From the NCBI RefSeq assembly GCF_050908995.1, contig NC_135120.1:14831433-14895432 (forward strand): DNA of 64,000 nt, in the 5' to 3' direction. Within the stretch, counting starts at the first letter, position 1; each line of letters starts with the position of its first letter. Below the pieces are notes generated by a model that saw only the letters and a program-made list of their open reading frames with translations, searched no databases and had not been told where the DNA came from. A program made the position numbers and the translations under genes. Positions 1 through 13,400 of the stretch are shown piece by piece. This DNA comes from Andrena cerasifolii (taxonomy: Eukaryota; Arthropoda; Insecta; Hymenoptera; Andrenidae).

Positions 1-131
1 TCGGGAATACGCGCTATATCTACGATAACTTTACCGGGTGCCATCTCCGCTGTAAACAATCTCTTTCTATCTACTCCACCTGAGTCCTCCTCGCCTCGAA
101 ATAGACCATGCCCACAAAAATAAACGTACAG

Positions 132-135
<4 letters not shown>

Positions 136-174
<39 letters not shown>

Positions 175-260
175 ATATATATATATATATATATATTTAA
201 ATATTATGTATATAATACTATATATATAATTATTATGTATATAATATTATATATATAAAT
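136..260. repeat. TA microsatellite
   Basis: Nearly pure TA dinucleotides, then degenerate TATAATATTATGTA units. Probably length-variable and intronic. Confidence 0.9.
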
Positions 261-518
261 ACATATGTACACGTATGCATTCATATATGTGTATAAAAGA
301 AACATATATTACGACAAGGTTTCGACGTGAACGTGCTGCGTTCCGGACAGACGGACAGACACACATGCCCATGCTACTAACTCTTTCATTTCGCACCGCC
401 GATTGCAGGCGGAGGCGATTCGCCGATGTCTCTCGTCCTCGAGGAACGTCGATCTCGTACCCAATCTCGAATTAATTCATCGAGCCACGGCCGCAATCCA
501 CTCCATGGATTCTCGGCA

Positions 519-565
519 GAGCGTGTGCGTGTGCGTGTGTGTGTTTGCGTGTGTTCGTACGTGTC
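519..565. repeat. GT-rich microsatellite
   Basis: Interrupted GTGTGCGTGTGCGTGTGTGT run. Intronic, no other function seen. Confidence 0.8.
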
Positions 566-3500
566 GCCCGTTCGCGCGGGCCTGCCGCATTTCGCGGCTA
601 ATCGGGCCGCGTCCGATACAATTCCGCGCGTCCCCGCGTGGATCGTTATAATACGGCGTCGTGTGCCGTTCCTTCGCCTGGCAGAACGAACGAACGGTCT
701 GGATACGCAATCACGCGGCTAAACTCGCGTGGCAGCGGTTCACCGGAAGGGCAACTAACGGAGGGTGGCCTAAGGAGCGTCCTCCTCTAAATCGATACTC
801 TACGGGGGGATAGAGAAAAGTAATCTAGAACTCGCTACGGGTAATCGTATGGGAAGATACGGGAGCCACTGGCTGCGGCGAAAATCGCGGCTCAAGGGAA
901 CGCGGCGAGGTAACTTCCTCGGCGAAGATGAAACGAAGTTGCAGAACGAGCGTTTCGCGTGCGGGGGCTAGTTTTCAGGAAACGGGACTTGGGAAAGGCG
1001 ACGCGCGCAAATTAGATGAGACCGTGGCAGGTCGTATCTAAGTGCAGAACCAATTTCATGAATCTTCAAAGCCGCGTTAGCCGAAAAGGAAAGGCTGCGG
1101 GGAAACTTTTGTTATGCAATTTCGTGTTATCTTTGCTCGAGGAGTCGCTCCGTTTTCGCCGGCGCCGTGATTTCTGCCGCGCGCCCAGTAGTAAGTATCA
1201 ACGACTTCCGAGTCGGGCGGTGCTCGAGGAAACTGATGGAAATTGTGGTCGAACGTTTTATAGGCCGAAGCTTCCAGGTGTCAGTGAGGTTCATGTAGCA
1301 TTGTGTACCGTAGTTGCACTGGTGTTGCAGAGGGTGCACCAAGGACAATTAACCGACTGATCAATTCATGGTGTATAAGCGGGTAACAGGAGCGTTAATG
1401 CGTCTTGATATCTTGATGAAGCTGAGTGTAATACTAGTGAAATTTGGGATATAACGATATGGATTGCACCTGGAAGCTTCAGTTAACAATAGAGAGTAAT
1501 ACTGGTTGAAGAAACCCTAAGTTCTCATTCGGCTGGTTTGATTTAGAGGCTTTGGAGTAAGTGCCTATTGTGGCGCTGAAACGAACACAAATGTGAGGCT
1601 GTTCCTACGATCGTATTCCTTCCTGAAACTGACTTTACGTTTCCGCTAACCACAGTTTAAAAATTCCCATCTCTCAACGCTTTACTTCTCAGTTTCAACG
1701 AGCACGACATGACTCCGAACTTCGTTGGCGCATCCTTGGGTATATCTTCATTACGAAAGTAACGGAGGAAAGTATAGTAGTAAACTATAGTTAGATATCT
1801 AAAGTCTAGATGGAAGTCTAAGTAGAAGAAAGAAGATAGTTTCTATTCGCTATCGAAAAACGAGATACTAAGTAAGTCTGAATGTTATCGAATGAAATAT
1901 ACAATGAATCACTGATTGCGTTCAGTCTTGAATGAATAGTTATCAATTCGTCCACCTGTTCTTTCGGATTTTCTATAGTATGCCGCGTATCTTCAATTCC
2001 AAGAATATAATTCAAGAAAAATTGTAAAAGTGGGATCAGATCAGGCACAAACCTCTTCCAATTAACCAATAAGTGTCCTTCCCCGATCTCTGCTCAAGAA
2101 AACCTACTAAATCACCCAATCTTCTTACATAACGATGATGTTTTTATTACAGACACTTGCTTGGTGCTAAAAGCACAGCTCTTTCAATTTTATTACCGAA
2201 TCTCTCGAGTATCATAAACGTTATCATAGAACGATGACTATCCAGACGAATAAACTTGAGCAACATCTGTAACCCGCATCCTTTGCGGCTCCATTGTACA
2301 GATACATATTTACCATACCGGTATCGATTTTACGCTGTGTCTCGTGTACTCTGCCATTTTAGTTTGCTGCCGTCGTCACGCGTACTATCTTATTTACATG
2401 ACACCGGGCGGTTGTCCGAAGACAAACGAAGTAACTCGGCCGAATAAACAGGGGGTTGAATTTATGCGGTTCGCATGAGAACGATTCGTTAGCCGTTGCT
2501 CAGGGTCCAATTGATTCGGACGGACGTGTTTTTCGTACAAACACACCACGTCCCGTTGGTTAACAAACATTGTCTCGCGCATAACGTACGTTTTCAATAT
2601 TCAATTATAAGTATTGCAAACACAGTCGTTACTGTAATACCCATTTCAACGGTACTCCCGAGAAACTGATCCGAACAACGTTTCAGGCTACGAGAAGGTC
2701 CCTCAAATTTCGATGTGTGGCTATCCAGCTACCTTGCGGGAATGTTTCATCTCGTATTTATACGTTTATCTCGCATTTGAACCTCCCCGCTGTCGTCCCG
2801 GGTCGATTTCGTTCAGGCGAAGTTTCATCGTTACCTTTTGATGCGCTTTCCGTTTTTCCTTAATAAAACTGCGCTTTAATTCCGCCTCCCCACTTGATCG
2901 TGCCGTTTTTGCGGCCCTCCTTGGATATTCGAGATCCTACAGGCCAGGTGGGCCTCTCAGTTGGCTGGTCGGGTTGCAGCGATTTTAATTTGCGCCCACT
3001 GAGTCAAGAGATTTGATTACTGGAGCGGAAGCGGAAGTAACGCCGACTGTTACCGTGCCATCCTCTCACCCAGATACCACCCCACTCGACCCTTCCATTT
3101 GGATTCTCCGTCGTTGGCTATCCCAGTTTTCCTTGATGCGGGCCTATTCGAAATTTCCGCCCGATTTAGGCGAAGGGTGAAGAATTTACTGCCGCGAATT
3201 CTGGGGCGGTTGATATTTGCCGAGGAAGGAATTCTAGGGAACGCCAGTCCTGCCGCAGCAACCTTCAGTTTCCTTCGATTCTATTTTCATTTCCTAGATA
3301 TTTACCTATTTACTTGTTTCCCAATGCAAGTAGCTCTTTGTTCTCCCCCTTCGTTCTGTTTCCCTCGTTCGAATCGAACTGCATTCTATTCCGACTTCGA
3401 AGGTTTCCAGCGTTTACTTGTCCCCCAACGTCCTCGCAACTTCTATCGTTTCTTTTCTGCACCGGTTCTACTCGATTCAGCTCTTTTTTTTATCCTAGAA

Positions 3501-5608
3501 TCGTATTCAGAGCGTAGAGTTTCAACGGTATTGTATGGCACTCCTTACTTAGGTGGCTGAAGGCCAACTTCTCTTTGCGAAACGGAGCGCTTCAATCTTT
3601 ACTCGCTTTTGTATGTACCTCAACCGCCCTTCTTCTTCTCCCATTCTTTTTTTCCCTTCATTTTCCCTACCCCTTCAATCCCTTATTCCCAATTTACCCC
3701 TTACCCGTTTTTGCGCCCCTCATACTCGCAGCCATTAGTTCCCTTATCTTCCTTCCGCACCCACTACTCTCATCTCTGCATCCACTCGGCTCGTCTTTAC
3801 GTCTCCGGTCTCTCTTTCCCGCGGAGTTCCACCGACGGGGGCGAAATGTCTGGCACGTTTCACGGCTTTGGACGACACGCCCCTCCGCCTCGTCGATTTC
3901 CACGTGCCCCCATGGCGGGCATCGTGCCTCGAAGTTTCCATCGACAGAGTTTTGGTCGCGGCCGACGTTCAGCGGCGCGCAGACCGGCGACCAGAAAAGA
4001 GGAAAAACTGTTGACCCGCTTCGCGATGAGGCAGCAATTACTCTAATGATCGTCCTCCTGCCAGGGGGCCTCGCTTCTTTATCTCTCCTTTGCTGCTTCT
4101 CTCCCTCCTTCGCTGCCAGAAACGCTTTAATTGCCGTAATCGGTCCGTGGCGATGGTGATCGCCGAATAGATTGGCGTTCTCCTTTGACGTCTGGTTCGT
4201 GCCCTTTCCGGCGCCATTGCGAGTCGTTACGTATCTTTATTAGCCCCCACCGTGCTGGTCCTCGGTACCGGCAGCCTTATACCTTCCATTCCTTCCCTAT
4301 TCCCCAGGTATTAATTGTCTCGTTTCAATTCCGTCGCGACGACTGCTGAAAACAGGCTGGAGAAGGGAACCAGGGGGATGGGGAAAGAAGTCTCAGTCAC
4401 AATTTAACCTGTTAATTAAGCCATCGCGCAACGACGTCCTCGACTTAATTGCCAATTCCATTTGTCCACACTGTACACGGAAACGGGGGATGGGAAGTTT
4501 TTATTTACCACCGCGCGCTTTCCTCGGCTGTTCTTACTTCGCCTAACGAAGAATTCCCGTTTTGTTACTTGTGTCTACCGTACCTTGACACGTAAGAGGC
4601 TTAGAATGCTCGTCGTTCACAGAGAAGGAACTGGAGAATTATGCAGGTCGCTGTGGTAGTCTATTTCACTTCAATCAAGCTTTCACGTTCCCAGCTTCAA
4701 GTATTTTGGTCGAGAATTTACAGTTAAAAAATTATCATTCATCATAAGTTTCGTCTCATTGTCTGCGTCGAGATGAATAAAAAAATCCAGAGCAGTTTAA
4801 CCGAGAAACTCATTGAAAGGAGTTCACCCTTCGGCAACGTGGAGCCACGGAATCAAACAGCTTCTACATCGATCTGGTCTTCGTTTACTTTTTCTAAGAA
4901 GCAGCAATTAACATTCGTTTATAAAGATTTTTCCTCGTCGAGACTTTCGTTACCCATCCCCTTTCAGTGTCCCTTCAAATCGAGCTCCAACTCGATACTG
5001 GCTGAGAAGCTAGAGAAAATCATTCCTTTGCTTAACGAACTGTGAATCCTTGATAAATCTCTCCCCAGAGCACGAGATATTTCGCATCAGCCGCACCCTG
5101 TTTATTGGTCTTGCTGCTGCCTTTCAGTAAATGCTAGTTTCTTGTCCCGTTACTTTTTATTTAAGTTCACTCTGGCCCCATGTACGCGCCCCGAGACTCT
5201 GAATGGAGCAAAAGTATACGAGGAACTTAGGGACAAGGAAAAGTTCCCTAATGCTAGGCGCCCTCCTTCCGTTTCCTTCTTTTTCTTTCGGACTTGCCCT
5301 ATTTACTTCTCTTCCTACCTTTTCCCGTCTTCTGCGCCCCCTTCGCGGTTGCATTTCCCCGCCCCGACTCTTTCAGTCGCGTGGAAGCCACGGAATGTCG
5401 GGCATCGCTCATTTGATTCGATGCAGAAACTTTTCCCACTGGCATCATCTGCGTATTTAGCGACATACTCGCCCTCCTTCGGGAGATCCTGTTCTCCATT
5501 CTCCCTAATTCTGATAATCCAATCGATTTTAGAAAAGTTGGATTGAAAATTAAAACCTGAGAACCGACTGTAGTGGAATATGATCGTTCCACGTTTCTCT
5601 CCTGGCTT

Positions 5609-6266
5609 TTAAGGGGAGAAGCCTGTATAAACGGCTCATTTTTGTATGAATTTTTAAGGGTAGTTTATTTAACAGTATAACAAGTTAAAAAAAATTATAA
5701 CAAAATTATAATAAATACAAATGAAATAGAGCAGTATCTGAAATAGGTTTTTTTCGAGATGCAAAACGGCGCCGGTTATAGCGTCTCTGGTAATTATGTG
5801 AAACAGACCAATAATTTTTTTTTTAATTTATGTACCAATTGTAAGAATATGAACCGCAAAAGGTGTAAAAAATTGCATATTTCAAAAATGGCGGAACTTC
5901 AAACATTTTCGCCAAAAATTCGCGTTTTATTTAAAATTAATAATTTGGTTAAACATTGTGGTTCATATTCTGAGGAATATTATAAACTAAAAGTGTGCAA
6001 AATTTGAAGTTGATTGATCAAATAGTTTTTGAGTTATCCCCGGCGCCAATTTTGAAAACGTGGTTTCGAGAAAAACGCGTTTAAAATGCGTTTTGAGGTA
6101 TGCTCGGCGCTCGGAGGCGCCCTGACTCACCGGGTTGTAGTATCGACACGGAGCTGAATTTCGGATTATAACTTTAAGAATATATTTTTTAAATGTTTCA
6201 GAAGCGATTTATGGAAAAAAATTTGTTTCTATTTTTCGTTCGATTAATACGGTCTTCTCCCCTTAA
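5609..6266. mobile_element. TTAA-flanked MITE (piggyBac-type target site)
   Basis: A 650-bp element bounded by TTAA on both sides (5609-5612 and 6263-6266). Its ends are inverted repeats: the left begins GGGGAGAAGCCTGTAT and the right, reverse-complemented, begins GGGGAGAAGACCGTAT, differing at two of 16 positions. The interior is AT-rich with GC-rich patches near 6040-6120 and has no transposase frame, so it is non-autonomous. TTAA duplications are characteristic of piggyBac-superfamily insertions, but the GGGG terminus is not diagnostic, so the family assignment is tentative. It lies inside the last visible unc-13 intron. Confidence 0.82.
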
Positions 6267-9200
6267 CATGTGGAACACGACGTTGCTTTCTCCGCTTCAA
6301 AAATACCTGTGCCCTCCCTTCTGCTTCACTGGAACCGCAAAACGCACGGAACTACTGGACGTTCAGTACCAGCAAATATTTGAAACAGAAGTTTTATAAT
6401 TAAGAAGAATTAGCGGTACGTAGCAGTCGATATCGAAGCAACTCGTGCAACCTGACCTTCCAAAACGAATTAAAATTCTGCGTCCACTTTGAATCTCTGA
6501 GTTCAATGAAAGGAACTTATCGTAACACGAGATCACAACCTGCAGAAGTGGAGCTCGCCGTGGCACGAATGCTACGTTTACTCTCGCTGTTTCCTCTGTA
6601 CTTTTCCTCTTATTTCAAGGCGTGCGAGCGAGCAGCGGACAGGTTCCATTCTGCAGCTATTTCCTTTCCTTTTTGTCGTGTTTCTCCACTACCTTGTTCT
6701 GGGAATCGAGGGAAACGAAACCAAAGTTCTCGTTCTGGGCACTTTCGTTCGCCTGTCGACGTAATATCGAGGCGTCGAAACGAAATGCAATTAGCAGTTG
6801 AGTGGATCGTGTAATGTAAGGGATGCCTAACGGTGTGTCAACATTCCTCTTTTCGAGAATGTGGATTGTAGAAACTGATAGGATCTTGAATATGAATTCT
6901 AATATCTCTTCGCCTGAACTCCTCTTCAGGCGCGCCGAACGTGTCGAGGCCAAAGCGTCTATGTGCACAGGAAAATTGAATTAGTAAATTTCATTTGACT
7001 GTTCCCCGATGGCGAAACTGGTTTATCCTTCGCCGGGAAGTCGATGGCAATGGTGGCAATTCTTTCTCGCGTCGCGCAAAGAGTTCTCCTCTTTGACGTG
7101 CATATTCGCAGCTGTAAATTCGAGAGTTGCGCTGCAGACGGAGCGACTACGCTTGCGGATTTCCCTCTTCGCTAGTCCTCGCGGGAATAGCGCGGCAGGA
7201 GATCGAATTTTTCCGGAATTCCCGACACTCTGTCCCAACCCGCGCCGTCGAGGACGTTGCAGCTCGCACCAGCTACCGAGGGTCTTTCGAGAATCTGTCA
7301 GGATCCTCGGGCGTTGCACCACGTCCGTTTTGTTGCAGAGACCGTTTCACTTCTGCCTCTCGAACGTGAATCTTACAGACGAACGTATCTCCGAGGTGTC
7401 CTGGCGGGAGGTATATAAAGGCCATAACTCTTTCCTAGAAAGAATACTCGAAGGGGTGCCCTAGCAGTGTACAAATTATTATTCATCCATCATTCTTCCC
7501 TTTCTACCCTCACTACACTGGAAGTTCACCACCACACCCTTGGTGCCTTTGATTCAATTAGGACAGCCGAAACTTCTATAACAAGAACACTAGATTTGAT
7601 TCTTCATTGAAGTCGCGTCGAAAGGTGGTCAGAAGTCGAGGTGAATGGCGCAGCGGTGTTCCGTGCCTATCGATTCTCCCCCGTCCTGGCGTCGAGAAGA
7701 CGACCAATTAGACGGGCGCGAATTCGTCTCGATCAGATTTCGCGGAATCGGACGAACGAGGGTGACGATGGTGGTCGACAAGTTAAGGCTGCATCACCGA
7801 CACGGGTGAACACACCTGAGCAAGGTGTACGGGTTGCAAGGACTGCACGTGTGAGCTGCACCCGCTGCACTTCCCTGTACGTTGAACTATCGATCGTTTC
7901 GGGGCGGACGCAAGCCTTGCACCGAGCCTCTCTCGTCCGGACGATTCGTCGGTGGATTCAGTCGAGCCTCGCTAAAACTCCCATCCATTTACAGGCATCC
8001 GATCGTGCTTGGTTTGCGCTTAATCGACAGGCCTTAGCCACATGTCTGAATCGTGTAAGTCCGGACTGTTCCTCGCTATACGTGCAACGTCGGCGCAATC
8101 TTTCTGGCGTTCAAACTTTCGGGCTGGGTCAATGGAACGTTCGGGTGCGCCGAGGAGCTACGAGTGCTCTCGTCAATGGAATATCGAATTTTTCAATGGA
8201 AAGTCTCGTACCGATGAAGATTCGATTTCCAACGATTTTCGAGCGACTTAATATCTGTGTTAGAAGCTGTCGTGTATTGGGAAATTGATATTGGTGATTT
8301 AGAAATGGATTTGAATAGTGGAGAATGTTGATTTTTTTTTGTGATACTCTGCGAAGTCCAATCAATTCTTTTTTAGCTTTGGCAATTAATTCTTTTTAAT
8401 ATTCTTTTCATTACTCGTCTCTATAGTACTATAAATATACCATTTTCAGATAACATATTCCCACTCTTTCTCTATTTTATTTCTTTTTTAAATCCATCAG
8501 TATTTCAATTTTTTTTTCCCATTCATTTTGGCGAAGGGAATTGCTTCGTAGTGAGTTATTCCTATGGAAAATGAAACCCTGTTTCAGAGAAGTATTTTTC
8601 GTGTATAATAAACCATGCAAGCCGACATCACGTTTGCACTGTCAACAAAATTCCTTCCCCGTGGTTTTCCCCTTCAAATGGGAAAACAGGTAATAATATT
8701 GACAATAACCAGATCTGGTTCGGTTGATGACTATTTTCTAGGATTTTCTCTTGCATCGTATCCACGTGTTTCTTTCTGTATCGTGATAATTCTGCAAATG
8801 ATTGTTTTAGGTATATCCAAATTACTTGCGTGCCTTTATGAGATCATATCATATAATATTTCCGTTTCACCAATTTTCTCCTTGTCCAGATAATCCTATA
8901 CCCAAAATCAACTTCGAATATCAATGCTCCGTTGCGTTAATAATTTCCCCTGTAGTGGATTTTCGCCGCCGCCCGAGGCACGAGAAAATAAAGCCATTTT
9001 TGGCGTTTGCAATTCCATAGAACACGGCCGTTACACACGCAGGACGATAATCGGACTGTTCAAACGCAGGTTCACACCGCCCGCCGTGGCTTTTTTGGTC
9101 GGCCGTTTTGCAACCCGGAAATGGATTTCATTCAGCGAGATGTCATATGCATATATTTCTGCATTTTCCACGGAACCATTTCTCTTGTACCTATGCACTG

Positions 9201-10322
9201 CGCCTTCCTATTTTCCTCCCTGTTACGAAAAATTAAAGCAAACAATTGCTCTCGCATATCGATGCGAAGTCATTTCTATTTATTCGTACGGCTAATGCGA
9301 ACGGTACAGTTCACACTGTTTACAAGCGTAAACGATGCCTCGATTTTTCCAGCGCACTATTTGTACTTTAAATAGTTAAAAACAAACTTTTCAGTGCCGT
9401 GTGCTTTTTTGTTTTCCCAGTGAAGCGGCCCAAATGGAATTATTCTTCGACTAGGTATACGTAGCGTTGCAACCCCGTTAACGAGAACGAACGGCGGTAC
9501 CGCGGGGCTGGAAAACAATCGAGAAGTGTCCCAAGTTGAATCGCACGACGACCAATACCGGTAAATGTCTCATCGATCTCCGAAGTTTTCCCTGCAAATT
9601 GCTCGTGCTGAGGGATAGTTTCCCAAAGTTTCGCGCCCGTTCGGATGCAGAGTACACGAGTTAGGCCACCAGGCACAATACAACGCGATCGATACGGTTC
9701 GCTGCTCGTGGCCGAGAGTTTTCCGTCTGATCTGATCGAAAATCGTGCGCAGAAAGACATGAAACCTTCCGAGACGTGAGTTCGTGCCTTAATGGATAGA
9801 AAAACTTCGACTCCTTTTTGGCCGGGATACGTGGAGGCCTTTGGTTATCGCGGGTGTTCGGCAGCTGTCGTTAAAGAAGTCGCAGGAATCGCTGGACGCG
9901 GTGAGAAATGAACTTAACAGATCTAGAGACTTAGACTGCAAGGGTTCTGATGGTAAAATCTGTAGAAAACAGTGATCGAGCTCTCTTCATGTTTGATTTT
10001 TCCAGGAGGACTTCAAATTGAATGTAAAAACAGTGTGGTAAGCTAAAAAACACTGTGGGTGTGAAGTTAGATACACAAAAAAGAGAGACAGCAACAGGAA
10101 AGGAAGGAAAGGTCCGACAAGTGCCGAGCAACAACGGCAACGGCTCACCCAGGTTCCCCGGTTGCCACGGCAGAGTCTGCTCCGTGGTCCCGTGTACCAA
10201 AAAAGCGTGTGTCCGCGTGTATAATGACATTTTATTGGGCAGAGGGCCCGTGCTCGTTCACGGCACGGTCGGCCACGTGGTGGAGAAACTCTTAACTGTC
10301 TAAGGTATCAGTATCGTGTCAC

Positions 10323-10429
10323 CTGTGATGGCGATCTTGCAGGACCACTTGCTGGTACCCTCAAGGACGATCTGTTCAGCCTGCTCGAGGCTGTCTATGT
10401 GCGTGTCCGGGTCGACTGTAAACGTCGTG
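10323..10429 (-). CDS. unc-13: unc-13, alternative exon B: end of linker and first strand of C2B
   Basis: A 107-nt exon with a good acceptor (GTCTTGTTTTCAG) and donor ACAG|GTGACA. Joined to the linker exon it reads R, then TTFTVDPDTHIDSLEQAE, QIVLEGTSKWSCKIAIT and the first base of the next codon. Exon A and this exon share length, entry phase, exit phase and 17 of 35 residues. The shared residues are concentrated in the C-terminal half (GTSKWS and KIAIT), while the first 20 residues are largely different and here more acidic. The bases encoding GTSKWS are identical (GGTACCAGCAAGTGGTC). This indicates duplication and mutually exclusive use. No further C2B exon is visible between here and position 1, so the rest of C2B lies outside. 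Confidence 0.93.
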
Positions 10430-13400
10430 CTGAAAACAAGACAATGTCCTCGTCATCGGATCGTCCTTCGACAACCTCTCGTACCGAAACCCTCGATCCT
10501 CCTCGATCGTTCTAAATCGTGAAAACTCCAAGCCCGTGGCAGCAGCTCGTTCAACTACGCGGGGGTACCATACAGAGGCCACCGAAGGACGTGGTAGGAC
10601 TGTCTCGTGGCGGAGTTCGTCGAAAGTCATTGAACGTCATCCAGCAGCGGTGTCGACTCAGCGCGGATTAGCGGGGGATGATGCGTTAGGGTGGCAGGCT
10701 GATTACTCGGCCAAATGACTCGACGCAATCGCGAAAGCGAAGCGTCGTCTGTAATCGCTCGATCATTACGCCGCGTGGTGATCGCGCGCTGGAGGACAGC
10801 CGCCCTTCCCCTCGTCAGCGATCACGCGCTGTCTTGCCAGAGGGGTTGCGCCAGCGGGGCGAATGCGCCGGTGAACGGACACACGCGCGCGGATCGGTGG
10901 ATGGTTACCGATGAATCGTTGGCTTGTCCGCGGGGAACGTGGGAGGGATGAAAGCGACAGAACAGAGAATTTTATCAGCTCGTGGCTTTGGACGAGAACG
11001 AGGGTTGCGATGGAAAAAATGTCGAGCATCCGCGATGAGGACGTCTCTGGGTGGACTTAGGGACAGAACCCACGTCCGACGCGAACAATTGCGCGGCAAA
11101 TAATGCGAGAGCATCTTCCTGGAGGCAACGTGTATTGCTGGGTAACGCGAGCTCCCGCGAGCGCACGAACACTCGCGAGCTCGAAAAGCTCGACGAAACT
11201 GGAGTCTCAGGCGAGCGTGGGGGGTGGCGTTTCCTGGAAAATGAGACGCTCGCACGTCAAGATGAATGGAAGCGGCCGTGACAAATATTTGAAGCGAAGT
11301 CGTGGCAACCCTTCCTTGCTCGGCCTTACATTCGAATCCACGGTGGAGCAACCGACTGTGGGATGTTCCGGCAGCATTGTCGCCATACCAATTCCCTTTG
11401 AATTCAACACCGTGCCAGCAGCGGTTCATTCGACGGAGTTAATCTGCACGCCCCGTTGCTTTGCATATTCTACACTGCTGTTCTGGATGCACTTGGAAGC
11501 TCGGTCGATGGCGACGCATCGAACTCCAACTACGACCCTCGCGTGTAATCCTCACGCCACCTGTTAATCCTCGCGGCGATAGAATTAGCATCGCTTCGTT
11601 CAGCCCCCCCCCTCTGCTTGTCAGACCGAAATAAGAAAACTTGTTGCTCCGTGGCTATGGCTCATTGCCAACCTCGAACCCTCCGGCCGCGCTCTAGAAT
11701 AACTGCAAGTTGGCGAAAGTAGCGCCTTTCTGCGGACAAGTTGATTAAGTGGATCAGCGATAGAGAAATCGAAGCAATCAACCAGGCATCTGCTGCGAGG
11801 GATAGCACAGCTGTTCTTTGGTTTTTAGAAAGGAGCATCCCTTAATTACATTCTGCAAGTTTCTCTCTTACGAGTTGCTGGAACAAAACCTAGCTCACTT
11901 CGACGCAGAAAAACCACGTAACAAGATTGACTCAACCGGGCACCGCCTTTTTCTCGCTCCAACTGCACCCAAAACATGTAGGTCAGTTTTTTTCAGCCAC
12001 AGGCACGAACATGGCACAGAGCATACGAAAGTAATTCGTTTCTTCCGCCACCGGTTTTAGCTGCGACAAGTTAACGGGTCGTACGAACGGAAGTAGTCCA
12101 AGGAACGCTGGGTTCCGTGGGATGTACGAGGACAGTTTCGTGAATTACAATTTCCACCGAGCTTCCCGGACAGGTATTGCTTCCGAAAAGCTTGCAGGAA
12201 GAACTTGGATGTTACAGGTACCCGGGAAACTTTACGCGTTTCGCTCGAGCGGCTGTGAACCTTGGGCGACATGCTCCGTGGTGCTGGATGAACTCTGACG
12301 CGTCTAATGTACCGAATAAGAACTGCGCCGGGTGTCTTTACCTCGGCAGATCCAACAGCACCATCCACTATCTAGATATTCTTTAGGAAACTGTCCCTTC
12401 TACGTCCTCGCCTGAAGAAGTTCCTCCTAAATCTGAACCTTGGTCATTTTTTAAAAAAAAAACTATTCAACCCTCGATGCAATCCCATTACACGCCACGA
12501 ATTATGAACGACCAAGAACGCAGTGGACGTAGGAATCGATGAAAGAGCTAATAGATGATCGATAACGGAATTTCGACGGCCTCGCGTGCAACAAACCCTG
12601 CCATGCATCACGACTGGCTGGCGCATCGCTTTCAGTATACGTTGCCGCAACATCGAGGACGCTGGTTAGGCGCTGGCTCACGATCCAGTACGGCTTAGCT
12701 TTGACAATGGCTGGGGTGATATACCAACGGAGCCACAACAAGTTGCCGTGTGACCTTAATGGACTTTCGATTGAATTCCTCCGGAGCAGAGGGTGGAACC
12801 ACTTGGCGTGATGGACAACCGCACGACAGCCGACTACACGCGTGCCCGGCTGGAATGAAGCACAGGCGACGATACCAACGATTCAGCGGACGAAAGCTCT
12901 TTTGATGTCTACGCACACATGCGAATTCCGTGACGGTTCAGTGATGTCAGTGTCAACGGTCTCTTTGCCTCAGTATCGGTAACGGACACGGAAAAGTGCG
13001 AATTCAAAACGGGGAAACGATATTTCCCACTCACACTGACGCCACCGAACTATACCGGAGCTGACATGTGCGCGTGCACTCTTAACTACCTCCACTCCGT
13101 GACGTTCCAGTTTTTGGCCAATTTCAGGACTGACTTCGAGTTTGTTTCCAATTTCGACGAACTGTGGTCGGATACGATTGGTCGTGACTGTTTCTAGCGA
13201 TGCTGAGGGCGGTTAGCGATGATCGAAGTTTCTCTGGTCTCTAGCGGTCTACGTTTTATCGATGCATGAAGTAAGATGTCGAGGGAATGTCGCGATGAAG
13301 GTCATCGATCGATGCTGCTCGTTCGATCAGATGATCGTACGACTCGGTTGATGAAACTTGCGGGCACTAGATCATCTAGCGCGAGTACATGTGTAAGAGT

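Larger units (their letters stand above)
1..10322 (-). other. unc-13 intron, more than 10.3 kb (runs off the window)
   Basis: Starts at the GTGACA donor of exon B. The next exon should open with the C2B sequence following KIAIT, and no such sequence is recognisable on the minus strand here. It holds the TTAA-flanked MITE at 5609-6266, a TA microsatellite, a GT-rich stretch and a pyrimidine-rich + strand region at about 3300-3790. Short open frames on both strands look like chance. Confidence 0.75.

Noticed and set aside
1..50. Minus-strand acceptor-like TTTACAG followed by an open stretch (EMAPGKVIVDIARIP) in a phase that would fit after exon A or B
   Set aside because: After KIAIT the C2B domain should continue with its conserved core, which this peptide does not resemble. 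The match in phase has a one-in-three chance.
7641..8288. 215-codon + strand open frame
   Set aside because: Arg/Ser-rich with no motif, no family resemblance and CpG-rich background. Such frames are expected in stop-poor sequence.
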